From: Vibrio kanaloae
GTDB lineage: Bacteria; Pseudomonadota; Gammaproteobacteria; Enterobacterales; Vibrionaceae
DNA length: 64,000 nucleotides
Direction of reading: 5' to 3'
NCBI RefSeq assembly: GCF_024347535.1
Contig: NZ_AP025497.1
Span: forward strand, 2,790,001-2,854,000
The notes under the pieces are model-generated. The model made no database searches and had not been told where the DNA came from. It worked only from the letters and a program-made list of their open reading frames with translations. Positions 52,165 through 60,928 of this stretch are shown here, one piece after another (the stretch's first letter is position 1; every line of letters starts with the position of its first letter). The translations under genes were made by a program, and so were the position numbers.

Positions 52165-53307
52165 ATGAACCTAGACCATCTTGCTGAAAAAATTAAAATT
52201 TGGGGAAAAGAGTTAGGCTTTCAAAAAGTTGGCATCTGCGATGTTGATTTAAGTGAACACGAAGCTCCTCTTCAAGCATGGCTAGATGCGGGTAATCACG
52301 GCGAAATGGATTGGATGGCTCGGCATGGAATGATGCGAGCACGTCCTGATGAGCTTCATCCTGGAACGATTCGAGTGATCAGCGCCCGAATGAACTACCT
52401 ACCACCAGAAGCGCAGTTTGCTTCTAATCTCAGCGATACCACTCAAGGCTATATCAGTCGTTATTCATTGGGCCGTGACTATCACAAATTGTTCCGTAAC
52501 CAATTGAAAAAGCTGGGCCAAAAAATTGAGAAAGAAGTCGAAGGTTTAGATTCACGCCCATTTGTCGACTCTGCACCAATTTTAGAAAGGCCTCTTGCTC
52601 AAAAGGCAGGGCTGGGTTGGACAGGCAAACACTCACTAATCCTAGATAAAGAGGCCGGTTCTTGGTTTTTCTTAGGAGAACTGTTAGTTAACATCCCTCT
52701 TCCGGTCGATGAACCCAGTGTCGATGAATGCGGAAAATGTACCGCCTGTATCACCTCCTGCCCAACCGGTGCCATTATTGATGATGGCATAGTGGATGCT
52801 CGCAAGTGTATCTCTTACTTAACCATCGAGTTCGACGGTATTATTCCGGAAGAGTACAGAGAAGCGATTGGTAACCGTATCTACGGTTGTGATGATTGCC
52901 AACTCGTATGTCCTTGGAATCGTCATGCCGATATTACCGACCAAAAAGATTTCCACCGTCGAGAAGATTTCGAAGAGTCCGATCTGGTTGCTCTTTCAAG
53001 CTGGGATGAGGCTACTTTTCTCAAAAGAATGGAAGGTTCAGCGATCAGACGTATTGGACACACCCAATGGCTGCGAAACATTTTTGTCGCCATGGGCAAT
53101 GCGCCTTTTCAACAACGCATTGTTGAATCATTAGAATCGTATCGCGGTCAAAGTGAATTATTGGATGTTCATATTGAGTGGGCTTTGGGAAAACAACTAC
53201 AACAGTTACCGAACGCTAACAGGGAACAAGAAGGTCACAACAAAGTGTCTACCAAAAAGCACCGACTTATTCGTATTGTTGAAAAAGGCTTACCAAGAGA
53301 CGCCTAG
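52165..53307 (+). CDS. queG: Epoxyqueuosine reductase
   Basis: A cobalamin and iron-sulfur enzyme for the last step of queuosine synthesis in tRNA. It is 380 residues from ATG 52165 (MNLDHLAEKIKIWGKELGF). Two ferredoxin-type motifs, CGKCTACITSCPTGAI near 190 and CDDCQLVCPWN near 245, and the substrate region DSAPILERPLAQKAGLGW near 135 define the family. It is divergent from tsaE. The nnr gene that lies between them in E. coli is not present at this spot. Confidence 0.95.
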   Translation: MNLDHLAEKIKIWGKELGFQKVGICDVDLSEHEAPLQAWLDAGNHGEMDWMARHGMMRARPDELHPGTIRVISARMNYLPPEAQFASNLSDTTQGYISRYSLGRDYHKLFRNQLKKLGQKIEKEVEGLDSRPFVDSAPILERPLAQKAGLGWTGKHSLILDKEAGSWFFLGELLVNIPLPVDEPSVDECGKCTACITSCPTGAIIDDGIVDARKCISYLTIEFDGIIPEEYREAIGNRIYGCDDCQLVCPWNRHADITDQKDFHRREDFEESDLVALSSWDEATFLKRMEGSAIRRIGHTQWLRNIFVAMGNAPFQQRIVESLESYRGQSELLDVHIEWALGKQLQQLPNANREQEGHNKVSTKKHRLIRIVEKGLPRDA

Positions 53308-53662
53308 CCCTTTGTGCATCAACACTTAACAAACAAACTCATATCAATAGTCCAATATTCGACACAACTCGTTGCACATAATTTTCGAACAATGTTTGAC
53401 CTTGTTCTCAATTTAACAATGTGGAAAAAATTCAGATCTCTCGTAAACATCCGACACCTACACAAAGTTAAACACAGTACCGATAAATGATTAAGATCAA
53501 AAAACAACAAATTAACGATCTTTTATAAATTCAAACAAACACTAGAAAAGCCATATAAAACAATAGCTTAATAGATATTCAATTTAAGCATTGTCTTAAA
53601 AACAAGAAAGATCTTTTTGATATATATAAAGAATCAAGCCTGAAATAACTTTATCAACCAAG

Positions 53663-53690
53663 TTATCCACATGGAAGAATTTGTGGATAA
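53663..53690. promoter_or_regulatory. Inverted pair of perfect DnaA boxes
   Basis: TTATCCACA and TGTGGATAA face each other with 10 bp between them, flanked by GATC-containing A/T-rich DNA. Two exact strict-consensus boxes this close are unlikely by chance. Confidence 0.75.
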
Positions 53691-53837
53691 GTCTGTTTAT
53701 AGATATAAAAAACCTCAAGTAGCTGCTTCAGAGACCTGATGTTTACTAGCATTCCAGTTGCTAAGGAAAATTTAAGACAAAAAAATATCCACCGTGATGG
53801 AGGATTATTTGCTTTTTTGGGGAATTATGCTTCGCAG

Positions 53838-53873
53838 CATTAAAGAAAGAGCGTGACCTTCAAGGTCGCCTTT
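53838..53873 (-). terminator. Possible terminator of the tRNA array
   Basis: The minus strand contains GCGACCTTGAAGGTCACGC, a short hairpin followed by TCTTTCTTT, 47 bp after the last tRNA-Gly. A second small hairpin (ATGCTGCGAAGCAT) follows at once. The T-tract is interrupted, so the call is moderate. Confidence 0.55.
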
Positions 53874-53919
53874 AAACGCAGTGGTTCAAAGAATATTATT
53901 AGCTTTTTTAGAAGAAAGC

Positions 53920-53995
53920 TGGAGCGATACATCGGGTTCGAACCGATGACCTCAACCTTGGCAAGGTTGCGCTCTACCAACTGAGCTAGTATCGC
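53920..53995 (-). tRNA. tRNA-Gly (GCC), array copy 1 (last transcribed)
   Basis: 76 bases with encoded CCA. Acceptor GCGATAC, anticodon loop TTGCCAA (anticodon GCC), T-loop TTCGAAC. Last of 15 tRNA genes read leftward, and identical to the other seven Gly copies. Confidence 0.97.
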
Positions 53996-54053
53996 ATGAG
54001 TTAACCGTTAATCTATTCGCTAACAAGCGTTAAATCAACGTCTAACTGTAATG

Positions 54054-54130
<77 letters not shown>

Positions 54131-54210
54131 TCCGGATGCATCATTTAAGTTGATGACTCTTGTCTCTAACCGAGAGGCTTTAAGAGTGTTACGTCTTAAA
54201 AGCATAAAGC

Positions 54211-54286
54211 TGGAGCGATACATCGGGTTCGAACCGATGACCTCAACCTTGGCAAGGTTGCGCTCTACCAACTGAGCTAGTATCGC
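54211..54286 (-). tRNA. tRNA-Gly (GCC), copy 2
   Basis: Identical to copy 1. The 80-bp spacer toward fMet copy 1 is the same as the one between fMet copy 2 and Gly copy 3. Confidence 0.97.
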
Positions 54287-54345
54287 ATAAGCTAGCCGTT
54301 AATCTTGTCTGCTTACAAGCAGAAAATCAACATCTAACTGTAATG

Positions 54346-54422
<77 letters not shown>

Positions 54423-54502
54423 TCCGGATGCATCATTTAAGTTGATGACTCTTGTCTCTAACCGAGAGGCTTTAAGAGTGTTACGTCTTAAAAGCATAAA
54501 GC

Positions 54503-54578
54503 TGGAGCGATACATCGGGTTCGAACCGATGACCTCAACCTTGGCAAGGTTGCGCTCTACCAACTGAGCTAGTATCGC
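54503..54578 (-). tRNA. tRNA-Gly (GCC), copy 3
   Basis: 76 bases, identical to the other Gly copies, 292 bp from copy 2. Confidence 0.97.
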
Positions 54579-54636
54579 ATGAGTTAACCGTTAATCTATT
54601 CGCTAACAAGCGTTAAATCAACGTCTAACTGTAATG

Positions 54637-54713
<77 letters not shown>

Positions 54714-54780
54714 TCCGGATGCATTGTTAAGTACAATGGAACTTGACCATCTTCTTCAGTGCAAAGCACAAGAGAGAATT

Positions 54781-54856
54781 TGGAGCGATACATCGGGTTC
54801 GAACCGATGACCTCAACCTTGGCAAGGTTGCGCTCTACCAACTGAGCTAGTATCGC
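54781..54856 (-). tRNA. tRNA-Gly (GCC), copy 4
   Basis: Identical Gly gene. The spacer to fMet copy 3 (with CTTCTTCAGTGCAAAGCAC) recurs before Gly copies 6 and 8. Confidence 0.97.
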
Positions 54857-54915
54857 ATAAGCTAACCGTTAATATTGTCTGCTTACAAGCAGCAAATCAA
54901 CGTCTAACTGTAATG

Positions 54916-54992
<77 letters not shown>

Positions 54993-55079
54993 TCCGGATG
55001 CATTGTTTAAGACAATGAGACTAAACCATTTTCATTCTGAGCAAAGCTCTAAGAATACTACTTCTTGTTCGAATAAAAG

Positions 55080-55155
55080 TGGAGCGATACATCGGGTTCG
55101 AACCGATGACCTCAACCTTGGCAAGGTTGCGCTCTACCAACTGAGCTAGTATCGC
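55080..55155 (-). tRNA. tRNA-Gly (GCC), copy 5
   Basis: Identical Gly gene, with a spacer unlike the others on its fMet side (55000-55079). Confidence 0.97.
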
Positions 55156-55214
55156 ATAAGCTAACCGTTAATCTTGTCTGCTTACAAGCAGCAAATCAAC
55201 GTCTAACTGTAATG

Positions 55215-55291
<77 letters not shown>

Positions 55292-55358
55292 TCCGGATGC
55301 ATTGTTAAGTACAATGAAACTTGACCATCTTCTTCAGTGCAAAGCACAAGAGAGAATT

Positions 55359-55434
55359 TGGAGCGATACATCGGGTTCGAACCGATGACCTCAACCTTGG
55401 CAAGGTTGCGCTCTACCAACTGAGCTAGTATCGC
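55359..55434 (-). tRNA. tRNA-Gly (GCC), copy 6
   Basis: Identical Gly gene, 279 bp from copy 5. Confidence 0.97.
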
Positions 55435-55493
55435 ATAAGTTAACCGTTAATATTGTCTGCTTACAAGCAGCAAATCAACGTTCAACTGTAATG

Positions 55494-55570
<77 letters not shown>

Positions 55571-55631
55571 TCCGGATGCATCATTTAAGTTGATGACTCT
55601 ATATTTCCAATATCAATTCTTAGAAAGAAAT

Positions 55632-55707
55632 TGGAGCGATACATCGGGTTCGAACCGATGACCTCAACCTTGGCAAGGTTGCGCTCTACCAACTGAGCTA
55701 GTATCGC
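55632..55707 (-). tRNA. tRNA-Gly (GCC), copy 7
   Basis: Identical Gly gene. Its short spacer toward fMet copy 6 (55571-55631) is unique after the first 30 bases. Confidence 0.97.
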
Positions 55708-55766
55708 ATAAGTTAACCGTTAATCTTGTCTGCTAACAAGCAGCAAATCAACGTCTAACTGTAATG

Positions 55767-55843
<77 letters not shown>

Positions 55844-55910
55844 TCCGGATGCATTGTTAAGTACAATGGAACTTGACCATCTTCTTCAGTGCAAAGCACA
55901 AGAGAGAATT

Positions 55911-55986
55911 TGGAGCGATACATCGGGTTCGAACCGATGACCTCAACCTTGGCAAGGTTGCGCTCTACCAACTGAGCTAGTATCGC
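55911..55986 (-). tRNA. tRNA-Gly (GCC), copy 8 (first transcribed)
   Basis: Identical Gly gene, 34 bp downstream of the array promoter -10 element. Confidence 0.97.
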
Positions 55987-56020
55987 AATCTGAAACGTCT
56001 TTCGTCGTTTAGGGCTGCGA

Positions 56021-56048
56021 ATTATAAGAGCATTTTTTTGTGATGCAA
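56021..56048 (-). promoter_or_regulatory. Promoter of the tRNA-Gly/fMet array
   Basis: On the minus strand: -35 TTGCAT (56043-56048), 16-bp spacer with an A-run, perfect -10 TATAAT (56021-56026), then TCGCAGCCC, a GC-rich discriminator of stringent promoters. No other promoter of this quality was seen inside the array. Confidence 0.8.
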
Positions 56049-56165
56049 GTCCTTAATGCAAAATTACGCAAGTTTTTACTCAACTGCTGTAAAAGCACAC
56101 AGATTTTCAAAAAAATCAGCTCTTAGGTCCCTGAAAAGTTAGATAAACGTGATCGTTTGATCTGA

Positions 56166-56711
56166 TTAGATATTAATAATCGTTTTTCGATAGTACTGCA
56201 ACTCAGCGATCGACTCACGAATATCATCTAATGCCAGGTGACTTCCCGACTTAGAAAACCCATCTAACACTTCAGGCTTCCAACGACGAGCAAGTTCTTT
56301 CAAGGTACTGACATCAACATAGCGGTAGTGGAAGTACTCTTCCAATTCAGGCATGTGCTTGTATAGGAAACGGCGATCTTGGCCAATGCTGTTGCCACAA
56401 ATCGGTGACTTACCTTTTGGTACCCACTTCTCAAGAAATTCAATCGTTTGTTGGATTGCATCTTGTTCTGAAACCGTACTTTCTTGAATTCGCTTCACTA
56501 GGCCGCTGCCAGTATGAGTCGTTGTGCACCACTCGTCCATCTTGTCCAATTCACTCTGAGGTTGGTGAATAGCCAAAACAGGTCCTTCAGCCAGGATGTT
56601 AAGCTCACTATCAGTAACGATAGTCGCAATTTCAATGATTTTATGAGTTTCAGGATCAAGTCCTGTCATCTCTAGATCAACCCAAATAAGGTTCTGATCG
56701 CTAAAGGACAT
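56166..56711 (-). CDS. orn: Oligoribonuclease
   Basis: A DEDDh exonuclease that degrades short RNAs and pGpG. It is 181 residues, with [23 protein letters not shown] (the first Asp and Glu) near 8, [19 protein letters not shown] near 107 and the catalytic His/Asp in [19 protein letters not shown] near 156. It lies upstream of the tRNA array on the same strand, the orn-glyVXY arrangement of E. coli, and is divergent from rsgA. Confidence 0.97.
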   Translation of the reverse strand: MSFSDQNLIWVDLEMTGLDPETHKIIEIATIVTDSELNILAEGPVLAIHQPQSELDKMDEWCTTTHTGSGLVKRIQESTVSEQDAIQQTIEFLEKWVPKGKSPICGNSIGQDRRFLYKHMPELEEYFHYRYVDVSTLKELARRWKPEVLDGFSKSGSHLALDDIRESIAELQYYRKTIINI

Positions 56712-56861
56712 AAGGCGTCGCCTATTTGTTTATGTGTAAAAGAGGTACTATACCCAAATAACTATACTCAAACTAGCTTTAGGGCCATCGAAATCATATG
56801 GCACCAGCAACACCTTGTTTGAGTCCCCAATCATCAAGTTAGATGTGTTAAGTGAAAAATT

Positions 56862-57917
56862 GTGGCTAAAAAAAAGAAATTGACCAAAGGTCAAGTACGT
56901 CGTGTACGTAGCAACCAGAACAAGCGACTCAAGAAAGAAGATTCTATCCAGTGGGATGAAAACATGCTTGGCGGTACAAAGAGTGGATTAGTTATTACAC
57001 GCTTTGGTCAGCATGCTGATATCGAAGATCTTGAAACTAACGAAGTTCATCGTTGTAACTTACGCCGTAGTATTGAGACTTTAGTTTCTGGTGACCGAGT
57101 TATCTGGCGCGCAGGCTTAGAATCAATGGCCGGAATTTCTGGCGTTGTGGAAGCGGTTGAACCGAGAACTTCAATGCTGACTCGCCCTGATTACTACGAT
57201 GGCCTAAAGCCGGTTGCTGCCAACGTTGACCAAATGGTTATTGTTTCAGCCGTGCTACCGGAGCTTTCACTTAATATCATTGACCGCTATTTGATTGCTT
57301 CAGAAACGGTAAACATTGCCCCGCTTGTGGTTCTCAATAAGGTCGACTTACTCACTGAACAGCAAATTACGGAATACCGTGAAACACTGACAATATATGA
57401 GAAAATTGGCTATAAAGTGATGTTTGTAAGTAAAGAGTCTGGCTACGGCATCAAAGAATTGGAAGCCGAACTCAAAGATCGCATCAACATCTTTGTTGGC
57501 CAATCGGGTGTGGGTAAATCCAGCTTAGTTAATGCGCTAATGCCAACTCTAGACATTGAAGAAGGCGAAGTCTCTGAGAACTCAGGTCTTGGTCAGCATA
57601 CCACCACGGCAGCTCGTTTATACCACTTCCCTTCTGGCGGCGACCTAATCGACTCTCCAGGCGTACGTGAATTCGGCCTATGGCACTTAGAACCGGATGA
57701 GATCACTGACGCTTTCATTGAATTCAAGCCATACTTAGGCGGTTGTAAGTTCCGTGACTGCAAACACAATGACGACCCTGGATGTATTCTGCGTGAAGCC
57801 GTTGAAGATGGCAGAATTAGTCGCTTACGTTTCGCTAGTTACCATCGCATTATTGAAACAATGGCTGACAACAAAGATAACCGTCAGTACTCGCGAAGTA
57901 AGAAAGCAGATCTCTAA
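56862..57917 (+). CDS. rsgA: Ribosome small-subunit GTPase RsgA
   Basis: A late 30S assembly GTPase. It is 351 residues from a GTG start, with a basic N-terminus, an OB fold, then a circularly permuted G domain: NKVD near 166 (G4), [15 protein letters not shown] near 215 (G1), TTAAR near 250 and [10 protein letters not shown] near 265 (G3). The C-terminal zinc site is [14 protein letters not shown]. It is the first gene of rsgA-psd, with 151 bp before psd. Confidence 0.96.
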   Translation: MAKKKKLTKGQVRRVRSNQNKRLKKEDSIQWDENMLGGTKSGLVITRFGQHADIEDLETNEVHRCNLRRSIETLVSGDRVIWRAGLESMAGISGVVEAVEPRTSMLTRPDYYDGLKPVAANVDQMVIVSAVLPELSLNIIDRYLIASETVNIAPLVVLNKVDLLTEQQITEYRETLTIYEKIGYKVMFVSKESGYGIKELEAELKDRINIFVGQSGVGKSSLVNALMPTLDIEEGEVSENSGLGQHTTTAARLYHFPSGGDLIDSPGVREFGLWHLEPDEITDAFIEFKPYLGGCKFRDCKHNDDPGCILREAVEDGRISRLRFASYHRIIETMADNKDNRQYSRSKKADL

Positions 57918-58068
57918 CCGCACTCTGGTGAACAAGCATGTGCTTTTACTGACGATGACAGTGATTACTGACAATGGCCGCAATTTTAAGTAACATCTCG
58001 CGCCCTAAACCGTCATAACCTCGTTTGCACTAAAAGCGATTAGCATTAAAAATAAACAGCATTGGAAA

Positions 58069-58989
58069 ATGAATACAATGGATAAGATTAAAGTTGGATT
58101 GCAGTACTGGATTCCACAACATGGACTGACTCGACTAGTCGGTAAATTAGCGTCGGCTAAAGCGGGCGGCTTAACGACAGCAGTTATCAACTGGTTCATC
58201 AAACAATACAAAGTGAACATGGATGAAGCGCTGCATAGCGATCCAAAACACTTTAAAACATTCAATGAATTCTTCGTACGTGAATTAAAAGAAGACATGC
58301 GCCCTATTGCCGAAGGTGACTCTGTTATTGTTCACCCTGCCGACGCTTGCGTCAGCCAATTTGGCCCCATTACTGACGGTCAACTGATTCAAGCTAAAGG
58401 CCACAACTACTCAGCGCGCGAGCTATTGGGTGGCGATGCAGCGCTGGCGGATGAATTTAAAGACGGTGAATTCGCAACGCTTTACCTATCACCAAGTGAT
58501 TACCACCGCGTGCACATGCCATGCGACGGTACATTGCGCCAGATGATCTACGTTCCAGGTGATCTTTTCTCAGTAAATCCGCTAACAGCAGAGAACGTTC
58601 CAAATCTATTCGCACGTAACGAGCGTGTGGTTTGTATCTTTGATACCGAGTTTGGCCCAATGGCACAAGTGCTTGTTGGTGCGACCATTGTCGGCAGCAT
58701 CGAGCAAGTATGGGCTGGCACCATCACACCACCTCGCGGTAACTCTGTCTACAAATGGGATTACCCAGCACAAGGTGACACATCCGTCATCTTGAAGAAA
58801 GGCGAAGAGATGGGTCGCTTTAAGCTTGGTTCAACGGTCATCAACCTATTTGCTAAAGACGCCATCAAGTTTGACGAAACGATGCAGAATGGCGTGAAAA
58901 CCGTTCTGGGCACACCTTTCGCGCACATTGCGGGTCAGGAAGTAGAGGCTGAAACGGCTGATTCAACTGAGAACACAGACCAAGCCTAA
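58069..58989 (+). CDS. psd: Phosphatidylserine decarboxylase
   Basis: A membrane-associated pyruvoyl enzyme making phosphatidylethanolamine. It is 306 residues, with [17 protein letters not shown] near 66, [11 protein letters not shown] near 90, the His in [11 protein letters not shown] near 145 and the self-cleavage site LGST near 254, where the Ser becomes the pyruvoyl group. The C-terminal tail [16 protein letters not shown] is acidic and not conserved. An ATG three codons later is an alternative start. Confidence 0.96.
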   Translation: MNTMDKIKVGLQYWIPQHGLTRLVGKLASAKAGGLTTAVINWFIKQYKVNMDEALHSDPKHFKTFNEFFVRELKEDMRPIAEGDSVIVHPADACVSQFGPITDGQLIQAKGHNYSARELLGGDAALADEFKDGEFATLYLSPSDYHRVHMPCDGTLRQMIYVPGDLFSVNPLTAENVPNLFARNERVVCIFDTEFGPMAQVLVGATIVGSIEQVWAGTITPPRGNSVYKWDYPAQGDTSVILKKGEEMGRFKLGSTVINLFAKDAIKFDETMQNGVKTVLGTPFAHIAGQEVEAETADSTENTDQA

Positions 58990-59040
58990 CCTTCTGCATT
59001 GACATGTAAATTAAATACAAGTTAACTGCTCAATCTTTTA

Positions 59041-59075
59041 AAGGCGCGTTATTTCTAGTCAATAACGCGCCTTTT
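59041..59075 (+). terminator. Terminator of rsgA-psd
   Basis: AAGGCGCGTTAT and ATAACGCGCCTT pair perfectly around TTCTAGTCA and are followed by five T. Confidence 0.92.
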
Positions 59076-59253
59076 TCATTGCTGTAGATCCTGCTCGTAA
59101 CAAACCTAGAACTCCCCCGTAAAAGTTTGACCAAAAACAAAACAGTCGTTGAAATCTTGAACAACTTTTCGTTTTTACAACCCACCTCCAAGTACAAAAA
59201 AAACAGATAACTTATTCTATTTGAAGATATTTTATTAATAGGGTCTTTGTGTC

Positions 59254-60669
59254 ATGCCTAAACTCAATGTTGGCGTCTTGGTCAAGCTGTTGATTTGTTT
59301 TGCGATTCCCTTAGGCGTGTTACTCATGCCGATCGATTCAATCCCAATCGATGACCTCACTCTCATTCAGCATCGCTTGCTGGCAATATTCCTGTTAGCG
59401 GCACTACTTTGGGTTCTGGAACCGGTGCCAGTATTTGCCACTTCGATTTTGATCATTGCACTAGAATTAGTGATGATATCCGACAAAGGCCTACACTTAT
59501 TTAGAAACCCACCATCAGGGCACGATCTCGGTGATTTAATCAAATATACCGACATATTCGGTGCATTTTCATCGCCTATCATTATTCTCTTTATGGGTGG
59601 TTTTGCGCTTGCAATCTCTGCCTCAAAATACGAATTAGATAACAACCTAGCTCGGGTTTTACTCAAGCCCTTCGGTACAGAACCGCGCTTCATTATGCTC
59701 GGCTTGATGCTGATTACTGCTGTGTTCTCGATGTTTATGTCGAATACGGCAACCACCGTAATGATGCTTGCTCTATTAGGCCCAATTGTGGCTTCTGCGC
59801 CTAAAGGCGACATGGGGATTAAAGCGCTCGTGTTGTGTATCCCAATCGCCGCCAACACCGGTGGTATCGCCACTCCAATCGGTACACCGCCCAACGCAAT
59901 AGCATTGCAGTATTTAACTGGCGAAAACAGTATCGACTTCCTCAGTTGGATGATAATGGGCTTACCCTTTGTCATTATCCAACTCACCATTGCTTGGTTC
60001 CTTCTTCAGAAACTCTTTCCTTCCAAGCAGAAGAACATGGTACTCAAGCTCAATGGGCAGTTTCAAAAGAGTTGGCGAGCCATCGTAGTTTACATCACCT
60101 TTGCTGCGACAATTGTGCTGTGGATGACCACCAAGCTACATGGCATGAACACCTACGTCGTGTCTATTATTCCATTGGCCGTATTTACACTCACTGGCAT
60201 CATGGGCAAAGATGAACTCAAGCTAATTAACTGGGATGTGTTGTGGTTGGTAGCCGGTGGTATCGCTATCGGTATCGGGCTTGATAAAACTGGCTTAGCA
60301 GCAGCATTGGCACACGCGATTGATTATGAATCGCTCTCACCTGCAGCTGTGGTACTGACATTGTCTATCGTGTGTTGGTTAATGGCCAACTTCATGTCGA
60401 ACACCGCGACGGCCAACTTACTGATGCCTATTGCCGCTGCGATCGGCGCATCGATGGAAAGCTTAGTTGCGATTGGTGGCCTACAAGGCTTGCTGGTTGT
60501 GGTCGCTTTCTCAGCATCACTGGGGATGATTCTTCCAGTATCGACACCACCAAACTCATTGGCCTACTCCACTGGGCTTATCGAAAGTAAAGACATGGCG
60601 AAGATGGGGGTCATCTTAGGGGTCATCGGCTTGCTGCTCGTCTACCTCGCGCTATTTATTATCACCTAG
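59254..60669 (+). CDS. DASS-family (SLC13) anion symporter
   Basis: A 471-residue inner-membrane protein with about 11-12 hydrophobic segments. Both hallmark Ser-Asn-Thr motifs are present (FMSNTATTVM near 167 and FMSNTATANL near 387), each followed by a TPP loop (PIGTPPNAIA, PVSTPPNSLA). Such motifs bind Na+ and the carboxylate in VcINDY-type transporters. The substrate is likely a di- or tricarboxylate, but sulfate or phosphate cannot be excluded. It is monocistronic, and a hairpin follows. Confidence 0.88.
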   Translation: MPKLNVGVLVKLLICFAIPLGVLLMPIDSIPIDDLTLIQHRLLAIFLLAALLWVLEPVPVFATSILIIALELVMISDKGLHLFRNPPSGHDLGDLIKYTDIFGAFSSPIIILFMGGFALAISASKYELDNNLARVLLKPFGTEPRFIMLGLMLITAVFSMFMSNTATTVMMLALLGPIVASAPKGDMGIKALVLCIPIAANTGGIATPIGTPPNAIALQYLTGENSIDFLSWMIMGLPFVIIQLTIAWFLLQKLFPSKQKNMVLKLNGQFQKSWRAIVVYITFAATIVLWMTTKLHGMNTYVVSIIPLAVFTLTGIMGKDELKLINWDVLWLVAGGIAIGIGLDKTGLAAALAHAIDYESLSPAAVVLTLSIVCWLMANFMSNTATANLLMPIAAAIGASMESLVAIGGLQGLLVVVAFSASLGMILPVSTPPNSLAYSTGLIESKDMAKMGVILGVIGLLLVYLALFIIT

Positions 60670-60700
60670 CGCGTTAACTTCTTATCACCGCCCTCCAGAT

Positions 60701-60728
60701 AGCCATCGTTATTTCGTATCTGGAGGGC
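60701..60728 (+). terminator. Hairpin after the DASS transporter gene
   Basis: CCCTCCAGATA pairs with TATCTGGAGGG. The T-tract is short (CTTATC), so it may be a processing or weak termination site. Confidence 0.55.
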
Positions 60729-60749
60729 TTATCAAGTTCTAATCGATAG

Positions 60750-60795
60750 ATAATTGTGATTTCACTTCACTGTTTATTAAAAAAATCACAATTAT
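60750..60795. repeat. Perfect 13-bp inverted repeat before the chemoreceptor gene
   Basis: ATAATTGTGATTT at 60750-60762 and its exact complement AAATCACAATTAT at 60783-60795, 20 bp apart. Each arm holds a TGTGA half-site as used by CRP/FNR-type regulators, but the spacing is not that of one CRP site. Confidence 0.6.
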
Positions 60796-60928
60796 TTTTA
60801 AATTTTTGATTTTAAACACATTTATAACGCTTCATATAACGACACTATACACGTACCAGTAACACATCATTGCAATATCAAGTACGTCACTTTAATTCGC
60901 GTTTTGTCTAAAAAGGGAGGAATAGACC

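Larger units (their letters stand above)
53308..53919. other. AT-rich gene-free locus with inverted DnaA boxes (datA-like)
   Basis: A 612-bp intergenic stretch without open frames of note. It contains perfect DnaA boxes TTATCCACA at 53663-53671 and its inverse TGTGGATAA at 53682-53690. Weaker matches occur at 53420-53428 (8 of 9, inverse), 53651-53659 (7 of 9) and 53785-53793 (7 of 9), with several GATC sites at 53434-53612. It lies between queG and a tRNA-Gly cluster next to orn, the position where the DnaA-titrating locus datA is found in E. coli. Function here is inferred from that synteny and the boxes. Confidence 0.55.

Noticed and set aside
59367..59990. A 207-codon minus-strand frame opposite the DASS transporter
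   Set aside because: Antisense to conserved membrane segments and SNT motif, with no independent signals.
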